Below, one piece after another: positions 52,969 through 62,151 of a stretch of 64,000 bases of DNA; within the stretch, counting starts at the first letter, position 1; each line of letters opens with the position of its first letter. Position numbers and translations under genes: made by a program. Under the pieces are notes generated by a model that was not told the DNA's origin, did not search any database, and worked only from the letters and a program-made list of their open reading frames with translations. Source of the stretch: Paracoccaceae bacterium (GTDB lineage Bacteria; Pseudomonadota; Alphaproteobacteria; Rhodobacterales; Rhodobacteraceae); contig JAIXPH010000065.1 in assembly GCA_027486345.1 (NCBI GenBank), forward strand, positions 1 through 64,000, given 5' to 3'.

Positions 52969-55701
52969 ATGGTTGCATGGGGCACAGGTGACACCGTGAC
53001 AGCGTGGATCAAGCCAGCGCGATGGTTTGACAAACCGCAAGTGTCGCGGCTTTGGCGGCGTGGTCCGATTGCCCTCGCCATCGTCGTCTGCGTGGTGTCC
53101 ATCGTCATGCTAGTGTCGGATGTCCGCCACCGTCTTGGCGCGCTGGAGGCCGCCAATTCCGACAACCTGCAATGGAACGTCATGCAGACCGAGGTGGAGG
53201 CCCTGCGGCTGCAACAGGCGGTGGAGGCGGCGATCCTCAGCCGTGGCACCCAAGATGCTGCCGACCCCGCGACCCTCGATGAGGTGCGGCGCTGGTTCAA
53301 CGTCTATTTCAGCCGCATCGCGATGCTGCAAAGCAGTGACATCCACGGCGATCAGTTGAAAAAGCCGGAGTATCAGGAGGATGTGAAAACCATCCGGCGC
53401 ATCCTTGATACCTCCGTGCCCCTGATCGACGGCGGAGATGCCACCTTGGCGTCCGATCTGCCGCGCCTGAAGGCGGATGCCGAAACCCTGCGGCAGGCGT
53501 CGCGGTCGATCACATTGAAATCCTTGGCGGAATTTTCGGCGCGCTCGGATGGGGAACGGGCCGAGATTTCGGCCACGCTGCTGCGACTGGCGGCGGTGAC
53601 GACCTTGCTGATGCTGCTCTTGGTGACGTTTTCGGTGGGCACGGCGCGGCTTTACCGCACGGCGGCCCTGCGGGCCGAGGCCTTGCGCGAAACCGGGGGG
53701 CGGCTGTCCACCATCGTCGCGAACTCTGCCGATGCCATCGTCGTGACGGACCGCACCGGGATCATTCAGGAGTTCAACCCCGCGGCGCAAAGCATCTTCG
53801 GCCTGTCGCGGGAAACCGCCCTGGGTCTGCACGCGCTGGAACACCTCTTCGCCGCCCCGCGTGGCAATGGGCAACGCCGGATGCTGATCGCCGCTTTGGA
53901 GGAAACCGCACTGGCGGGTCGCGGGTCGCTCCGGATCGAGGTGGACGGTCGCCGCGCCGATGGCAGCGCCTTTCCCGCCGAGGTGTCCATCGCGGTGACC
54001 CAACCCGACGATCCGCGTCTGATCGTGGCCTTCGTGCGCGACATTTCCGACCGCCGCCGTGCGCAAGCCGAGTTGGAAGAGGCACTGGACCGTGCCCTTG
54101 CCGGGGAAAAGGCCAAGGCAAGGTTCATCGCGGTCATGAGCCATGAGATGCGGACACCGCTGAATGGCTTGCTCGGGTCACTGACCCTGCTGGCCGATGG
54201 CACATTGACCCCCGACCAGCGCGATCTTGTGCACGCGATGGAAAACTCCGGCAAGATCCTGCTCGGGCATGTGAACTCGGTGCTAGACATCAGCCGCGCC
54301 GAGGCGGGGGCGATGAAGGGGGCCACCCAATCCTTTGACCTTGAGGGCCTGATTCAGGAGGTCATCGCCAATCAGGCCGGGCTTGCCGCCGCCTCGGGCA
54401 CGGGGATCGCGCTGTCCTCGCTCAACGGGCCGGTGGGGATGGTGGCGGGCGATCCGCAACGCCTGCGGCAGGTGTTGCTGAACCTTGTCGGCAATGCGGT
54501 GAAGTTCACCCGCGATGGCCAGATCACGGTCGAAACCGAAGCCCTGCCGCCGGTCGAGGCGTTGCAGGGCAAGCGTGCCGTCGAAATCCGGGTCATCGAC
54601 ACCGGCATCGGCATCCGGGAGGATCAGATTGACACGATCTTCGAGGATTTCGTGACGCTCGACACCCGCTATGAACGCGCCACCAGCGGCACGGGACTTG
54701 GCCTTGGCATCGCGCGCCGTCTGGTTGAGGCGATGGGCGGTGAAATCGGCGTCGAAAGCGAAGAGGGCGAAGGCAGTCTGTTCTGGCTGCGTCTGCCCCT
54801 TCCCGCCGCCACCCAACCCACCTTGGCCGCGCAGCGGGAGATGTCGGCGGCCTCCCCCCCGATCACAGGGACCGAGGAGGATGTCGTCCCGGTGCCGTCG
54901 CCGCCGGTCCCGCCCGCTGCGCCCGCCCTGCCGCCCAGCCAGGTGTTGGTGGTTGAGGACAATGAAATCAACCGCTTCCTCTTGCGCCGCTATCTGGAGG
55001 GGTCAGGTCACACGGTAACTGAGGCCGTCGATGGCGAGGAGGGCGTCGCCTTGGCCACCGACCGCGCCTTTGACGTCATCCTGATGGACATCTCCATGCC
55101 GCGCATGGATGGGGTGGAGGCCACTCGGCGCATCCGTGCGGCGGGCGCGTCGCGTCACGCGCGCATCCTTGCCCTGACCGCACATGCCCTGCCCGAAGAG
55201 CTGGCGCAGTTTCGCGCGGCGGGAGCCGATGCCACCCTGACCAAACCCATCGGCCGTCTCGATCTTCTGGCCGCGCTGGCGGGCGATGCGGCCACCACCG
55301 CGCCGCAGGTGGATGCTCCGCCCGTTGCGACCGCGCCCGAGGGCGGGGTTGTGGACCGGCGTGCCCTGTGCGACCTGCGCCAGCAGATCGGCGCGATGGC
55401 GGCGGCCGGGCTGGTCAAGCGGTTGATAGCGGATGGCGATGCGACCCTCGACCTGATCCGCGCCGCCCCGGTCGCAGGGCGCGAGGCGGAGATCGCCGCG
55501 CAGTGTCACCAACTGGCCGGTACGGGGGGCGCCTTCGGCACGGTGCGCCTGCGCGAAACGCTCGTCACACTGCAACAGCGTCTGGACCGGGGTGACCTGA
55601 CCGGGCTGGAGCGTGACCTTGCCCGGCTGGAGCGGTTGTGGGCCGAGACCCGCACCATTCTGGTGCAGGATGCCGAACAGATGGTGGCCGAGGCGGTTTA
55701 G
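52969..55701 (+). CDS. hybrid sensor kinase with PAS, receiver and HPt domains
   Basis: A 910-residue membrane kinase carrying a full phosphorelay. Domains in order: two transmembrane helices (about 33-52 and 205-225) enclosing a helical periplasmic sensor, PAS (about 240-360), HisKA with H392 (SHEMRTPLNG), HATPase (GNAVKFT, DTGIGIRED, GTGLGLGI), Pro-rich linker, receiver with D707 (LMDISMPRMDG) and HPt with H847 (CHQLAGTGGAFG). The HPt can pass phosphate directly to the LuxR-type regulator next door. ATG 52969 is used; a GTG 27 bases further is possible. Input signal unknown. Confidence 0.92.
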   Translation: MVAWGTGDTVTAWIKPARWFDKPQVSRLWRRGPIALAIVVCVVSIVMLVSDVRHRLGALEAANSDNLQWNVMQTEVEALRLQQAVEAAILSRGTQDAADPATLDEVRRWFNVYFSRIAMLQSSDIHGDQLKKPEYQEDVKTIRRILDTSVPLIDGGDATLASDLPRLKADAETLRQASRSITLKSLAEFSARSDGERAEISATLLRLAAVTTLLMLLLVTFSVGTARLYRTAALRAEALRETGGRLSTIVANSADAIVVTDRTGIIQEFNPAAQSIFGLSRETALGLHALEHLFAAPRGNGQRRMLIAALEETALAGRGSLRIEVDGRRADGSAFPAEVSIAVTQPDDPRLIVAFVRDISDRRRAQAELEEALDRALAGEKAKARFIAVMSHEMRTPLNGLLGSLTLLADGTLTPDQRDLVHAMENSGKILLGHVNSVLDISRAEAGAMKGATQSFDLEGLIQEVIANQAGLAAASGTGIALSSLNGPVGMVAGDPQRLRQVLLNLVGNAVKFTRDGQITVETEALPPVEALQGKRAVEIRVIDTGIGIREDQIDTIFEDFVTLDTRYERATSGTGLGLGIARRLVEAMGGEIGVESEEGEGSLFWLRLPLPAATQPTLAAQREMSAASPPITGTEEDVVPVPSPPVPPAAPALPPSQVLVVEDNEINRFLLRRYLEGSGHTVTEAVDGEEGVALATDRAFDVILMDISMPRMDGVEATRRIRAAGASRHARILALTAHALPEELAQFRAAGADATLTKPIGRLDLLAALAGDAATTAPQVDAPPVATAPEGGVVDRRALCDLRQQIGAMAAAGLVKRLIADGDATLDLIRAAPVAGREAEIAAQCHQLAGTGGAFGTVRLRETLVTLQQRLDRGDLTGLERDLARLERLWAETRTILVQDAEQMVAEAV

Positions 55702-56402
55702 AGCCCGGCCCGCAGCGCTGCCGCGATCAGACCCGGCACACGCGGATCAAGCCCCACCGGCGGCAAGAGCGTTCCCTCGAACCCGGCCTCGGCCAGCGCC
55801 TGTGGCAGATCGTCGATCACATGCCCCCCGCGTGCCGCGAAGAAGGGCAGCACCACCCCGCCCGGGGCAAAGCCCGCCGCCACCTCGGCGATTTGCGGGC
55901 TTTGGTCTATGAAGCCCGCCTCTACCCGCTTTACCCCGGCCTCGGCCCGGATGCGGTCCGCCATGCGAAAGGCGATCTCTGACGGTGCCGGGCTGCGAAA
56001 GGACCCATGCGCGGCAAGGATCACCTCCACCTCGGCCGGATCACGGTCCCCCGCCGCCTCCCGTGCGAGGGTGACCGTCAGCGCCTGCACTGCGGCATCT
56101 TCGCCGAAGGGCGGCAGGATGCGCCACGTAGCCCCGCCCGCCTCGGCCAGACGGGCGGGCAGGTGGGTGCGGGTGAACCACCCTGCGGCCATGAACATGG
56201 GATAGACCACGCCGTCGGGCCCAAGCTCCGCCACCCGGTCGGCCAAGGCGCTGGGCGCGGCCAAGGTGGCCGATGCCACCCGCAACTCCGGCATCAGCGC
56301 CTGCACCTTGGCGGCGAGCGCGGCGATCTCCGCCTCTGCCGGTTCCGGGTCGGACGGCTGGCCATGAGCAACGATGAGGGCGGCTTTGCGTTCGGCGGTC
56401 AT
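55698..56402 (-). CDS. CbiX-type (sirohydrochlorin) cobaltochelatase-like protein
   Basis: A 234-residue chelatase-fold protein with two CbiX-like halves. The metal-binding histidines are in VAHGQPSDPE near the N-terminus and ILAAHGSFRSPAPSE in the second half, with FFAARGGHVIDDLP near the end. Members insert cobalt or nickel into sirohydrochlorin, or serve in sirohaem. The stop overlaps the hybrid-kinase stop by four bases. GGAGAGACC precedes ATG 56402. It may belong with the CobC/CobD route, but it is 33 kb away, and a sirohaem/nickel role is equally open. Confidence 0.78.
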   Translation of the reverse strand: MTAERKAALIVAHGQPSDPEPAEAEIAALAAKVQALMPELRVASATLAAPSALADRVAELGPDGVVYPMFMAAGWFTRTHLPARLAEAGGATWRILPPFGEDAAVQALTVTLAREAAGDRDPAEVEVILAAHGSFRSPAPSEIAFRMADRIRAEAGVKRVEAGFIDQSPQIAEVAAGFAPGGVVLPFFAARGGHVIDDLPQALAEAGFEGTLLPPVGLDPRVPGLIAAALRAGL

Positions 56403-56451
56403 GGTCTCTCCTGTCGTCCCGGAACCTATGCGCGGCGGCGGCGGGGTCAAG

Positions 56452-57390
56452 TCATGCCTGCGCTTTGGGCGTGGCAAGGCCGGGCAAGAGATCGGCGGTC
56501 ACGGTCTGGCGGCAGTGGTCCAGAAAGGCCGCGACGGCGCGGCGCTGCGGTCCGGCGGGCAGGATCAAGCCCATCCGCATCGGGCGGAAGGGCGGTTCCA
56601 GCGGGACATGCACCATCTGGCTGCCATCAGGCGCGCGGTCCGAGCCGAAGCGGATATTCGCGATGGAATAGCCAAAGCCATTGGCCACCATCGCCCGCAT
56701 CACCCCGATGTCGCGCGTGCGTTCGGCAATGCGGGGGCGCAGGCCGTTGTCGGTGAACAAGGACAGGAAATAGCCCGCGCTGAAGGGCAGATCCAGCAGC
56801 ACCATGGGATGGGGCGCCAAGGCCGCCAGACTGACCGAAGGCCCCCCCGCCAGCGGATGATCCAGTGGCAGCAGGGCATAGGGTTCCAGCGTCAGCAGGG
56901 GATGAAAGGTCAGATCGGCGGGAATCTCCATGTCATAAGACAACGCCGCATCCAGCCGCGCCCCGCGCAAGCCGTCGAACAGGGCGGCCTGATCGCTTTC
57001 GCTCTGGCGAAACTCCACCGCCGGATAGCGGGCGGCAAAACCCCGGCGCAGGCGCGGCAGCATGACCTGCGCAAAGGTCAGAAGGCAGCCCACGGCCAGT
57101 GGCCCCCGCACCTCGCCGGTCAGTTCGGCGGCGGTGTCAGTCAATCGGGTCGCGGCGGTGATCACCTCGCGCGCGGCCTCGACGAATTGCCGCCCGCCTT
57201 CGGTCAGCGACAGGCCCTGCGCGTGGCGGCGGATGAAGAGTTGCAGGCCGAACTCCTCTTCCACCTGCGCCACGGCGGCGGAAACGGAGGGCGACGAGAC
57301 ATGGCACCGCTCTGCCGCCAAGGCGACGGAGCCGCATTCCGCGACCGCGATCAGGTATTCCAGTTGGCGCAGGGTGACACGCAGCGGCAT
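56452..57390 (-). CDS. LysR-family transcriptional regulator
   Basis: A 312-residue regulator with the N-terminal winged helix (RQLEYLIAVAECGSVALAAERCHVSSPSVSAAVAQVEEEFG, residues 8-48) and a periplasmic-binding-protein-like effector domain (about 90-300). The effector side includes LPLDHPLAGG and MRAMVANGFGYSIANIR. It is downstream of the DUF1028 gene on the same strand (31-base gap), so it may be part of the Rieske/RidA/DUF1028 unit and control it. Effector unknown. Confidence 0.86.
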   Translation of the reverse strand: MPLRVTLRQLEYLIAVAECGSVALAAERCHVSSPSVSAAVAQVEEEFGLQLFIRRHAQGLSLTEGGRQFVEAAREVITAATRLTDTAAELTGEVRGPLAVGCLLTFAQVMLPRLRRGFAARYPAVEFRQSESDQAALFDGLRGARLDAALSYDMEIPADLTFHPLLTLEPYALLPLDHPLAGGPSVSLAALAPHPMVLLDLPFSAGYFLSLFTDNGLRPRIAERTRDIGVMRAMVANGFGYSIANIRFGSDRAPDGSQMVHVPLEPPFRPMRMGLILPAGPQRRAVAAFLDHCRQTVTADLLPGLATPKAQA

Positions 57391-57421
57391 GGCAGCAGGC
57401 TAACGCCGGATGGTCCCGGCG

Positions 57422-58108
57422 TCACGCGGTTCCGTCATCGCCGGGAACGCCATAGGACGGGGCCTCACGCGGGTCACGGGCGCGTTGCAGATAGGCGGCC
57501 ATTTGGGGGGCATAAACCTCCCACGCCAGCGCCACGGCCTCAATCGGGCAATCGGGATCGGTCCAGTCGGCGCGGAGCTCGGCGCAGGGCCATGTGTCGG
57601 CATCCACCATCAAAAGCCCCGCCGAATGCACCGGGCCAGCCTCGCCCCCGGCATCACGACCGGCGCGCAGGGCGGCGATCAGACGGTCGCCAAGGGCACC
57701 GGAGCCGGCGGCAAACCCATCCACCATCGCCTGCGGCACATCGCGGTTGGCCAGCAGGTTGCCGCCCGCCACCACCCCGTCACCATGTGCCAAAGCCCAG
57801 ACGCCCAAGGTCTTGCCCCCCGAATGCGTCGCCACCCGCCCCTGCGCGTCCACGCAAAGCAACTGGCGGTAGTCCACATGCGGTGCCGTCGCCACCACCT
57901 CGGCCATCGCTTGGTCCGCACTGGCCCCGGCCTGCATCAGATCGAGCAGGCGCGGCCCCAACGTCGGGTCGGTGATGTTCTGCGTCGCCGCCACCCCCAC
58001 CCCCGCCTGCGCATGGGCGCATCGCGCCGCCACGGCGGGGGAGGAGGACGAGATCACCATGCCGAAACGCCCGGTCTCAGCGCAGCGGGCAAGCAGGGAA
58101 AAGGTCAT
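57422..58108 (-). CDS. DUF1028 family protein
   Basis: A 228-residue protein of the DUF1028 family, an Ntn-hydrolase-like fold of unknown substrate. The N-terminus MTFSLLARCAETGRFGMVISSSSPAVAARC and the GVGVAATQNITDPTLGPRLLDLM, GGNLLANRDVPQAM and HSAGLLMVD segments fit the family. ATG 58108 follows AAGGAG. It lies between the RidA gene (59 bases upstream) and the LysR gene. RidA and DUF1028 proteins often occur together in catabolic clusters, to my knowledge. Confidence 0.83.
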   Translation of the reverse strand: MTFSLLARCAETGRFGMVISSSSPAVAARCAHAQAGVGVAATQNITDPTLGPRLLDLMQAGASADQAMAEVVATAPHVDYRQLLCVDAQGRVATHSGGKTLGVWALAHGDGVVAGGNLLANRDVPQAMVDGFAAGSGALGDRLIAALRAGRDAGGEAGPVHSAGLLMVDADTWPCAELRADWTDPDCPIEAVALAWEVYAPQMAAYLQRARDPREAPSYGVPGDDGTA

Positions 58109-58167
58109 CAGGCGGCACTCCTTTTGGCGAACGCCTGGGACTTTGCGTCCCCCGGCGTCGGGCAAGG

Positions 58168-58581
58168 TCAATCCGGGATCACGGCGGTCGCGTCGATTTC
58201 CACCAGCCATTCCGGCCGGGCCAAGGCGACCACCACCAGACCGGTGCAAACCGGATGCACGCCGCGGATATAGTCGCCCATGGTGCGATAGACCGCCTCG
58301 CGGTGGCGGACATCGGTCAGATAGACCACGAGTTTGGTCACATGCTCCATCTTGCCGCCGCATTCCTCGACCAGTTGGCGGATGTTCTGCATGACCTTGT
58401 GGGTTTGCTCCACCGGATCATGGCTGTCGATGTTCTTGGCGGTGTCCAGATCCTGCGGGCATTGGCCGCGCAGAAAGATCATCGTGCCGCGCGCGACGAC
58501 GGCCTGGGCCAGATCATTGTCCAGCTTCTGTTCGGGATAGGTGTCCTTGGTGTTGAACTTGCGGTGGCGGGTATGGGCCAT
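58168..58581 (-). CDS. RidA-family protein
   Basis: A 137-residue YjgF/YER057c/UK114-type protein. Members hydrolyse reactive imines and enamines or act as metabolic intermediates' deaminases. Recognisable parts are AVVARGTMIFLRGQCPQDL, the HDPVEQTHKVMQNIRQLVEECGG helix and VTKLVVYLTDVRHREAVYRTMGD, with the conserved arginine in VRHREAV and the final VEIDATAVIPD. ATG 58581 is preceded by GAGAAAG. It is in the minus-strand run with the Rieske oxygenase, separated from it by one repeat copy. Confidence 0.88.
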   Translation of the reverse strand: MAHTRHRKFNTKDTYPEQKLDNDLAQAVVARGTMIFLRGQCPQDLDTAKNIDSHDPVEQTHKVMQNIRQLVEECGGKMEHVTKLVVYLTDVRHREAVYRTMGDYIRGVHPVCTGLVVVALARPEWLVEIDATAVIPD

Positions 58582-58611
58582 GTTTGCTTTCTCTGTCGGT
58601 TTGGCGGAGCG

Positions 58612-58671
58612 CGCCGGGGTTTTGCACCCCCGGACCCCCGCAGGATATCTCAGCAACGGGGAAGGGATGTC
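58612..58671. repeat. intergenic repeat, copy 3 of 3
   Basis: GCCGGGGTTTTGCACCCCCGG, CCCCCGCAGGATATCTC and GCAACGGGGAAGGGAT. The tail matches copy 1 (13449-13525) and the layout matches copy 2 (43204-43275). It sits between the Rieske and RidA genes and could separate their transcripts. Confidence 0.65.
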
Positions 58672-59821
58672 AGGCGGGCATCATCCCCGCAAGATACTGG
58701 GCGAATTCGAAGTTCGGGCGTTCGAGGTGTGACAGCGGGCCGGGGGCGGACATCGCGGCCAGCAGGCCGCGATAGACGCGTTCGGTGCAGCCCTTGTCTT
58801 CGACCTGCACCTCATCCAGCAGAGCCTTGACGGCGGCCAGATGCGCGGTCGCGTCGGGATCGGCCATCCAGTCCGCGCTCATGCCGCCGCCGAACAGCAC
58901 TTTGACATGGCCCGGCCCATCGGGCGTCAGCGACAGATACCAGAAATAGCCCGGCGTCAGCGTGATCAGCAGCGCGGGATAGATCGCCAAGAGCCATGTG
59001 ATGCGGCGGTCATCACCCGTCAGGCGCGTGTTGGACGGATGCGCCAGCGCCAAGGGCACGAGGTCATTCTTGACGATCCAGTGATAGTTGAAGGCATCGG
59101 TGCCTTCGGGGCATTCCATCAGCGCCAGATCGCAGGTCCCGCCGATGGTGCCCGCGTGGCAGGCGGGCAGGTGGTAGGATTCCATGAAATTCTCGGCCAG
59201 CACCTTCCAGTTGGTGGCCCAGCGGAACTCCTCGCGGAAGGTCTCGGAATAGCTGGCCATGTCCAGATGGCCGACCAGCCGTTCCACGTCGCGTAGGCGG
59301 TCGTGGACCTCTGGCGCGTCGGGGTTCAGCGTCACCATGATCCAGCCGTGCCAATCGCGGACGCGGATCTGCGGCAGGTGGACCTGATCCTTGCAGAAGG
59401 TCTCGTTCAGAGCCATCGCGGGGGCACCGCGCAAGCTGCCGTCGAGGTTATAGGTCCAGGCGTGATAGGGGCAGACGATGGCGCGGACGCGGCCCCGGCC
59501 CTCCAGCAGGGTGGACATGCGGTGGCGGCAGACGTTGGACAGGCCGCGCAATTGCCCGTCGCGGTCGCGCAGGATGATGACGGGCTCTCCCGCGATCTCC
59601 ATCGTCAGGTAATCGCCCGGCTCCTTCAGCGCATCGACCCGGCCCGCGCAGAGCCAGTCACGGGCGAAGATGTGGCGCTGTTCGGCCTCGGCAAAGGCCG
59701 GGGAGGTATAGACCGATTTCGGCATCGCCTGCGCGCGTTCGAAGGGGACCGAGACATTGGCGCGCAAGTCGCGGATCGCGTCTGCGGCGATGGCGTTGGG
59801 GGCGGGGTCATGCACGGTCAT
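58670..59821 (-). CDS. Rieske-type aromatic-ring-hydroxylating/demethylating oxygenase alpha subunit
   Basis: A 383-residue Rieske non-haem iron oxygenase. The N-terminal Rieske centre has C98, H100, C117 and H120 (CRHRM and CPYHAW). The catalytic domain has E214, H217 and H222 in ENFMESYHLPACH. Such enzymes hydroxylate or demethylate small organic compounds, including betaines and stachydrine, as well as aromatics. A ferredoxin-reductase partner is needed but is not encoded in this window. Substrate cannot be inferred. Divergent from the chvE side via the GbpR-like gene's 93-base gap. Confidence 0.9.
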   Translation of the reverse strand: MTVHDPAPNAIAADAIRDLRANVSVPFERAQAMPKSVYTSPAFAEAEQRHIFARDWLCAGRVDALKEPGDYLTMEIAGEPVIILRDRDGQLRGLSNVCRHRMSTLLEGRGRVRAIVCPYHAWTYNLDGSLRGAPAMALNETFCKDQVHLPQIRVRDWHGWIMVTLNPDAPEVHDRLRDVERLVGHLDMASYSETFREEFRWATNWKVLAENFMESYHLPACHAGTIGGTCDLALMECPEGTDAFNYHWIVKNDLVPLALAHPSNTRLTGDDRRITWLLAIYPALLITLTPGYFWYLSLTPDGPGHVKVLFGGGMSADWMADPDATAHLAAVKALLDEVQVEDKGCTERVYRGLLAAMSAPGPLSHLERPNFEFAQYLAGMMPA

Positions 59822-59914
59822 GGCGGATCGGTCCTGTCAGGGGATGGCCGGGATGTTCGGTCAGTGGCCCCCGGTGGGAAAGCATCTTGTTCCGCCCCCT
59901 TGATTAGGAGTAGC

Positions 59915-60862
59915 CTAATCAAGCCCCGCATCGCTGGTGCCCGTCGTGATCATGCCGACCAGCCGTTGTGCGGCGGGCGTCAGGATCGTGCCGCTGCGGG
60001 TCATGAGGCCGAAGGGTTCCACCACGATGCCAAGGTCCAAGGGCAGCACGGCATAGGGCGCATCCGGACCGGTGCCGAACTGGTCGCAGACGGCCCGGGC
60101 CAGGGGGGCGATGGCATTGGATTGCTGCACCATGGCCAAGGTGAGCAGGAAAGAGGCCGTGGCAAAGCGTTGCGGCGGTTGCGGCAGGCCCAAGGCCGCC
60201 AGTCGCGCCAGAACGCTGCGGGTCAGGATCGCCTCTGGTCCCGGCATCACCCAGTCGAAATCCATCAGGTCCTGCACCGTCAGGTTCGCCATCCGCGCCA
60301 GCCGGTGCCCGCGCCGCACCAAGAGCCGGACCGGTTCGCTGTCGATCGGGGCCGAGAGTGTCAGTTGATCCGCCATCCCGGCGGGCATGCGGCCGATGGC
60401 GAAATCCAGTCGTCCCTGCACCAGCTGCTGGCCAAGGATGTCCGAGGTTGCCACCACCACCTCGGTCGTCAGGCCGGGCAAGGCAAGGCGGGCGGTGCGG
60501 AGCGCGGGCAAGACACGCTCCAACGCCGGGCCGGTCACCGCGCCGATGCGGATGTGCCCGGTGCTGCCCGCGCCGATTTCGGTGATCTCGCGCGCGGCGT
60601 CGCGGATTTCATTGACCACCCGCGCCGCCCGCTGGGCCAACGCCTGCCCCATCGGGGTCAATGCGATGCCGCGCCCTGTCCGCAGATGCAAGGGTTGGCC
60701 CGCGATCCGCTCCACCTCGGCCAAGAGGCGCGAGGCGGCGGGCTGGGCGATTCCCATCTGTGCCGCGGTCAAGCCGATCTGCCCGGTCTCCGCCAACCCG
60801 GCCATCAGGCGCAGATGGCTGAGTTTCAACCCTTTTCGCAGCAAATCTGTCGGGCCAATCAT
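59915..60862 (-). CDS. gbpR: LysR-family regulator, GbpR-like
   Basis: A 315-residue LysR protein with the helix-turn-helix (KLSHLRLMAGLAETGQIGLTAAQMGIAQPAASRLLAEVERI) at about residues 13-53 and an effector domain (about 95-300) with RLLVRRGHRLARM and VQQSNAIAPLA. It is divergent from chvE with a 146-base shared promoter. GbpR regulates chvE in Agrobacterium and homologous gene order is seen here, so this is the basis for the name; sugar-dependent derepression is expected, not shown. Confidence 0.82.
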   Translation of the reverse strand: MIGPTDLLRKGLKLSHLRLMAGLAETGQIGLTAAQMGIAQPAASRLLAEVERIAGQPLHLRTGRGIALTPMGQALAQRAARVVNEIRDAAREITEIGAGSTGHIRIGAVTGPALERVLPALRTARLALPGLTTEVVVATSDILGQQLVQGRLDFAIGRMPAGMADQLTLSAPIDSEPVRLLVRRGHRLARMANLTVQDLMDFDWVMPGPEAILTRSVLARLAALGLPQPPQRFATASFLLTLAMVQQSNAIAPLARAVCDQFGTGPDAPYAVLPLDLGIVVEPFGLMTRSGTILTPAAQRLVGMITTGTSDAGLD

Positions 60863-60879
60863 ACCAAAACCGCCATGTA

Positions 60880-60890
60880 TTCATGTTGAA
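60880..60890. promoter_or_regulatory. possible LysR half-site near chvE/gbpR start
   Basis: TTCA-TGT-TGAA is a short perfect inverted repeat just upstream of the GbpR-like start codon, in the AT-rich shared region. It has the size of a LysR-type operator core, but such short repeats occur by chance, so this is weak. Confidence 0.25.
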
Positions 60891-61008
60891 ACATTCTTTG
60901 ACGGATATGCCATAAGATTGCAACGTCCGCGCACGGCTTCACCGGGGGACACCCGGCGATTTGACCGGCTTTGGCCGCGCACCCGGCGCGGCATTGGGAG
61001 GAACACTG

Positions 61009-62085
61009 ATGCAAATTTCCAGACGTGCGCTCTTGGCGCTCGCATCCGCTACGACCGCGCTTTCCCTCGTCGGCATGCCGGCTTTCGCCCAGTCCAAGGG
61101 CACCATCGGCATCGCCATGCCGACGCAATCCTCGGCGCGCTGGATTTCGGACGGCAACTCGATGGTCGAGCAGTTCAAGGCCGCTGGCTATGACACCGAC
61201 CTGCAATATGCCGAAGACGATATCCCGAACCAGCTGGCGCAGATCGAGAACATGATCACCAAGGGCGTGAACGTCCTTGTCATCGCGGCCATCGACGGCA
61301 CCACCCTGTCGAACGCGCTGGAAAACGCCGCCGCCTCGGGCATCAAGGTCATCGCCTATGACCGTCTGATCCGTGACAGCGCGAACGTCGACTATTACGC
61401 CACCTTCGACAACTTCAAGGTTGGCGTGCAGCAGGCGGAATCGCTGGTCAAGGGCCTGAACGAGCGCTTCCCCGATTCCAAGCCGTGGAACGTCGAACTC
61501 TTCGGCGGCAGCCCGGACGACAACAACGCCTTCTTCTTCTACAATGGCGCGATGTCGGTCCTGCAACCGATGATCGACGCGGGCGACATCGTCATCCCGT
61601 CGGGCCAGACCGGCATGGACGTCGTCGGCACCCTGCGTTGGGACGGTGCGGTGGCACAGGCCCGCATGGACAACCTGTTGTCGGCCAACTACGGCGACAA
61701 GCAACTGCATGGCGCGCTGTCGCCCTATGACGGGCTGTCCATCGGCATCCTGTCGTCGGTCAAGGGCGTGGGCTATGGCTCGGGCGATCTGCCGATGCCG
61801 ATCGTGACCGGTCAGGACGCCGAAATCCCGTCGGTCAAGTCGATGATCGCGGGCGAGCAGTATTCGACCGTCTTCAAGGACACCCGCACGCTGGCCGGTG
61901 TGACCGTCAAGATGGTCGATGCGATCCTGTCGGGCGGCGAGCCCGAGATCAACGACACCTCGACCTATGACAACGGCGTCAAGGTCGTGCCGTCCTACCT
62001 GCTGGAGCCGGTGTCGGTCGATGTCTCGAACTACGAAGAAATCCTCGTGGGTTCGGGCTATTACACCGCTGACCAACTGAAGTAA
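61009..62085 (+). CDS. chvE: periplasmic sugar-binding protein ChvE
   Basis: A 358-residue substrate-binding protein for multiple sugar uptake. The signal peptide is [20 protein letters not shown] to about residue 27 (AFA-Q). The mature protein starts [20 protein letters not shown] and continues with the ribose-binding-protein fold ([48 protein letters not shown]). It matches ChvE of the galactose/glucose/arabinose type. GGGAGGAAC is its ribosome site. A hairpin terminator follows before gguA, which is consistent with higher expression of the binding protein than of the transporter. Confidence 0.92.
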   Translation: MQISRRALLALASATTALSLVGMPAFAQSKGTIGIAMPTQSSARWISDGNSMVEQFKAAGYDTDLQYAEDDIPNQLAQIENMITKGVNVLVIAAIDGTTLSNALENAAASGIKVIAYDRLIRDSANVDYYATFDNFKVGVQQAESLVKGLNERFPDSKPWNVELFGGSPDDNNAFFFYNGAMSVLQPMIDAGDIVIPSGQTGMDVVGTLRWDGAVAQARMDNLLSANYGDKQLHGALSPYDGLSIGILSSVKGVGYGSGDLPMPIVTGQDAEIPSVKSMIAGEQYSTVFKDTRTLAGVTVKMVDAILSGGEPEINDTSTYDNGVKVVPSYLLEPVSVDVSNYEEILVGSGYYTADQLK

Positions 62086-62100
62086 GCGCACGTCGCTTCG

Positions 62101-62134
62101 GGCCCGTTCCCGTATCGTCGGGGGCGGGCCTTTC
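62101..62134 (+). terminator. attenuating hairpin between chvE and gguA
   Basis: GGCCCGTTCCC (62101-62111) pairs with GGGGGCGGGCC (62120-62130) over 11 bases including two G-U pairs, followed by TTTCT. It probably gives partial termination, lowering transporter transcript relative to chvE. Confidence 0.75.
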
Positions 62135-62151
62135 TGGGTTCGGGGGAACCA

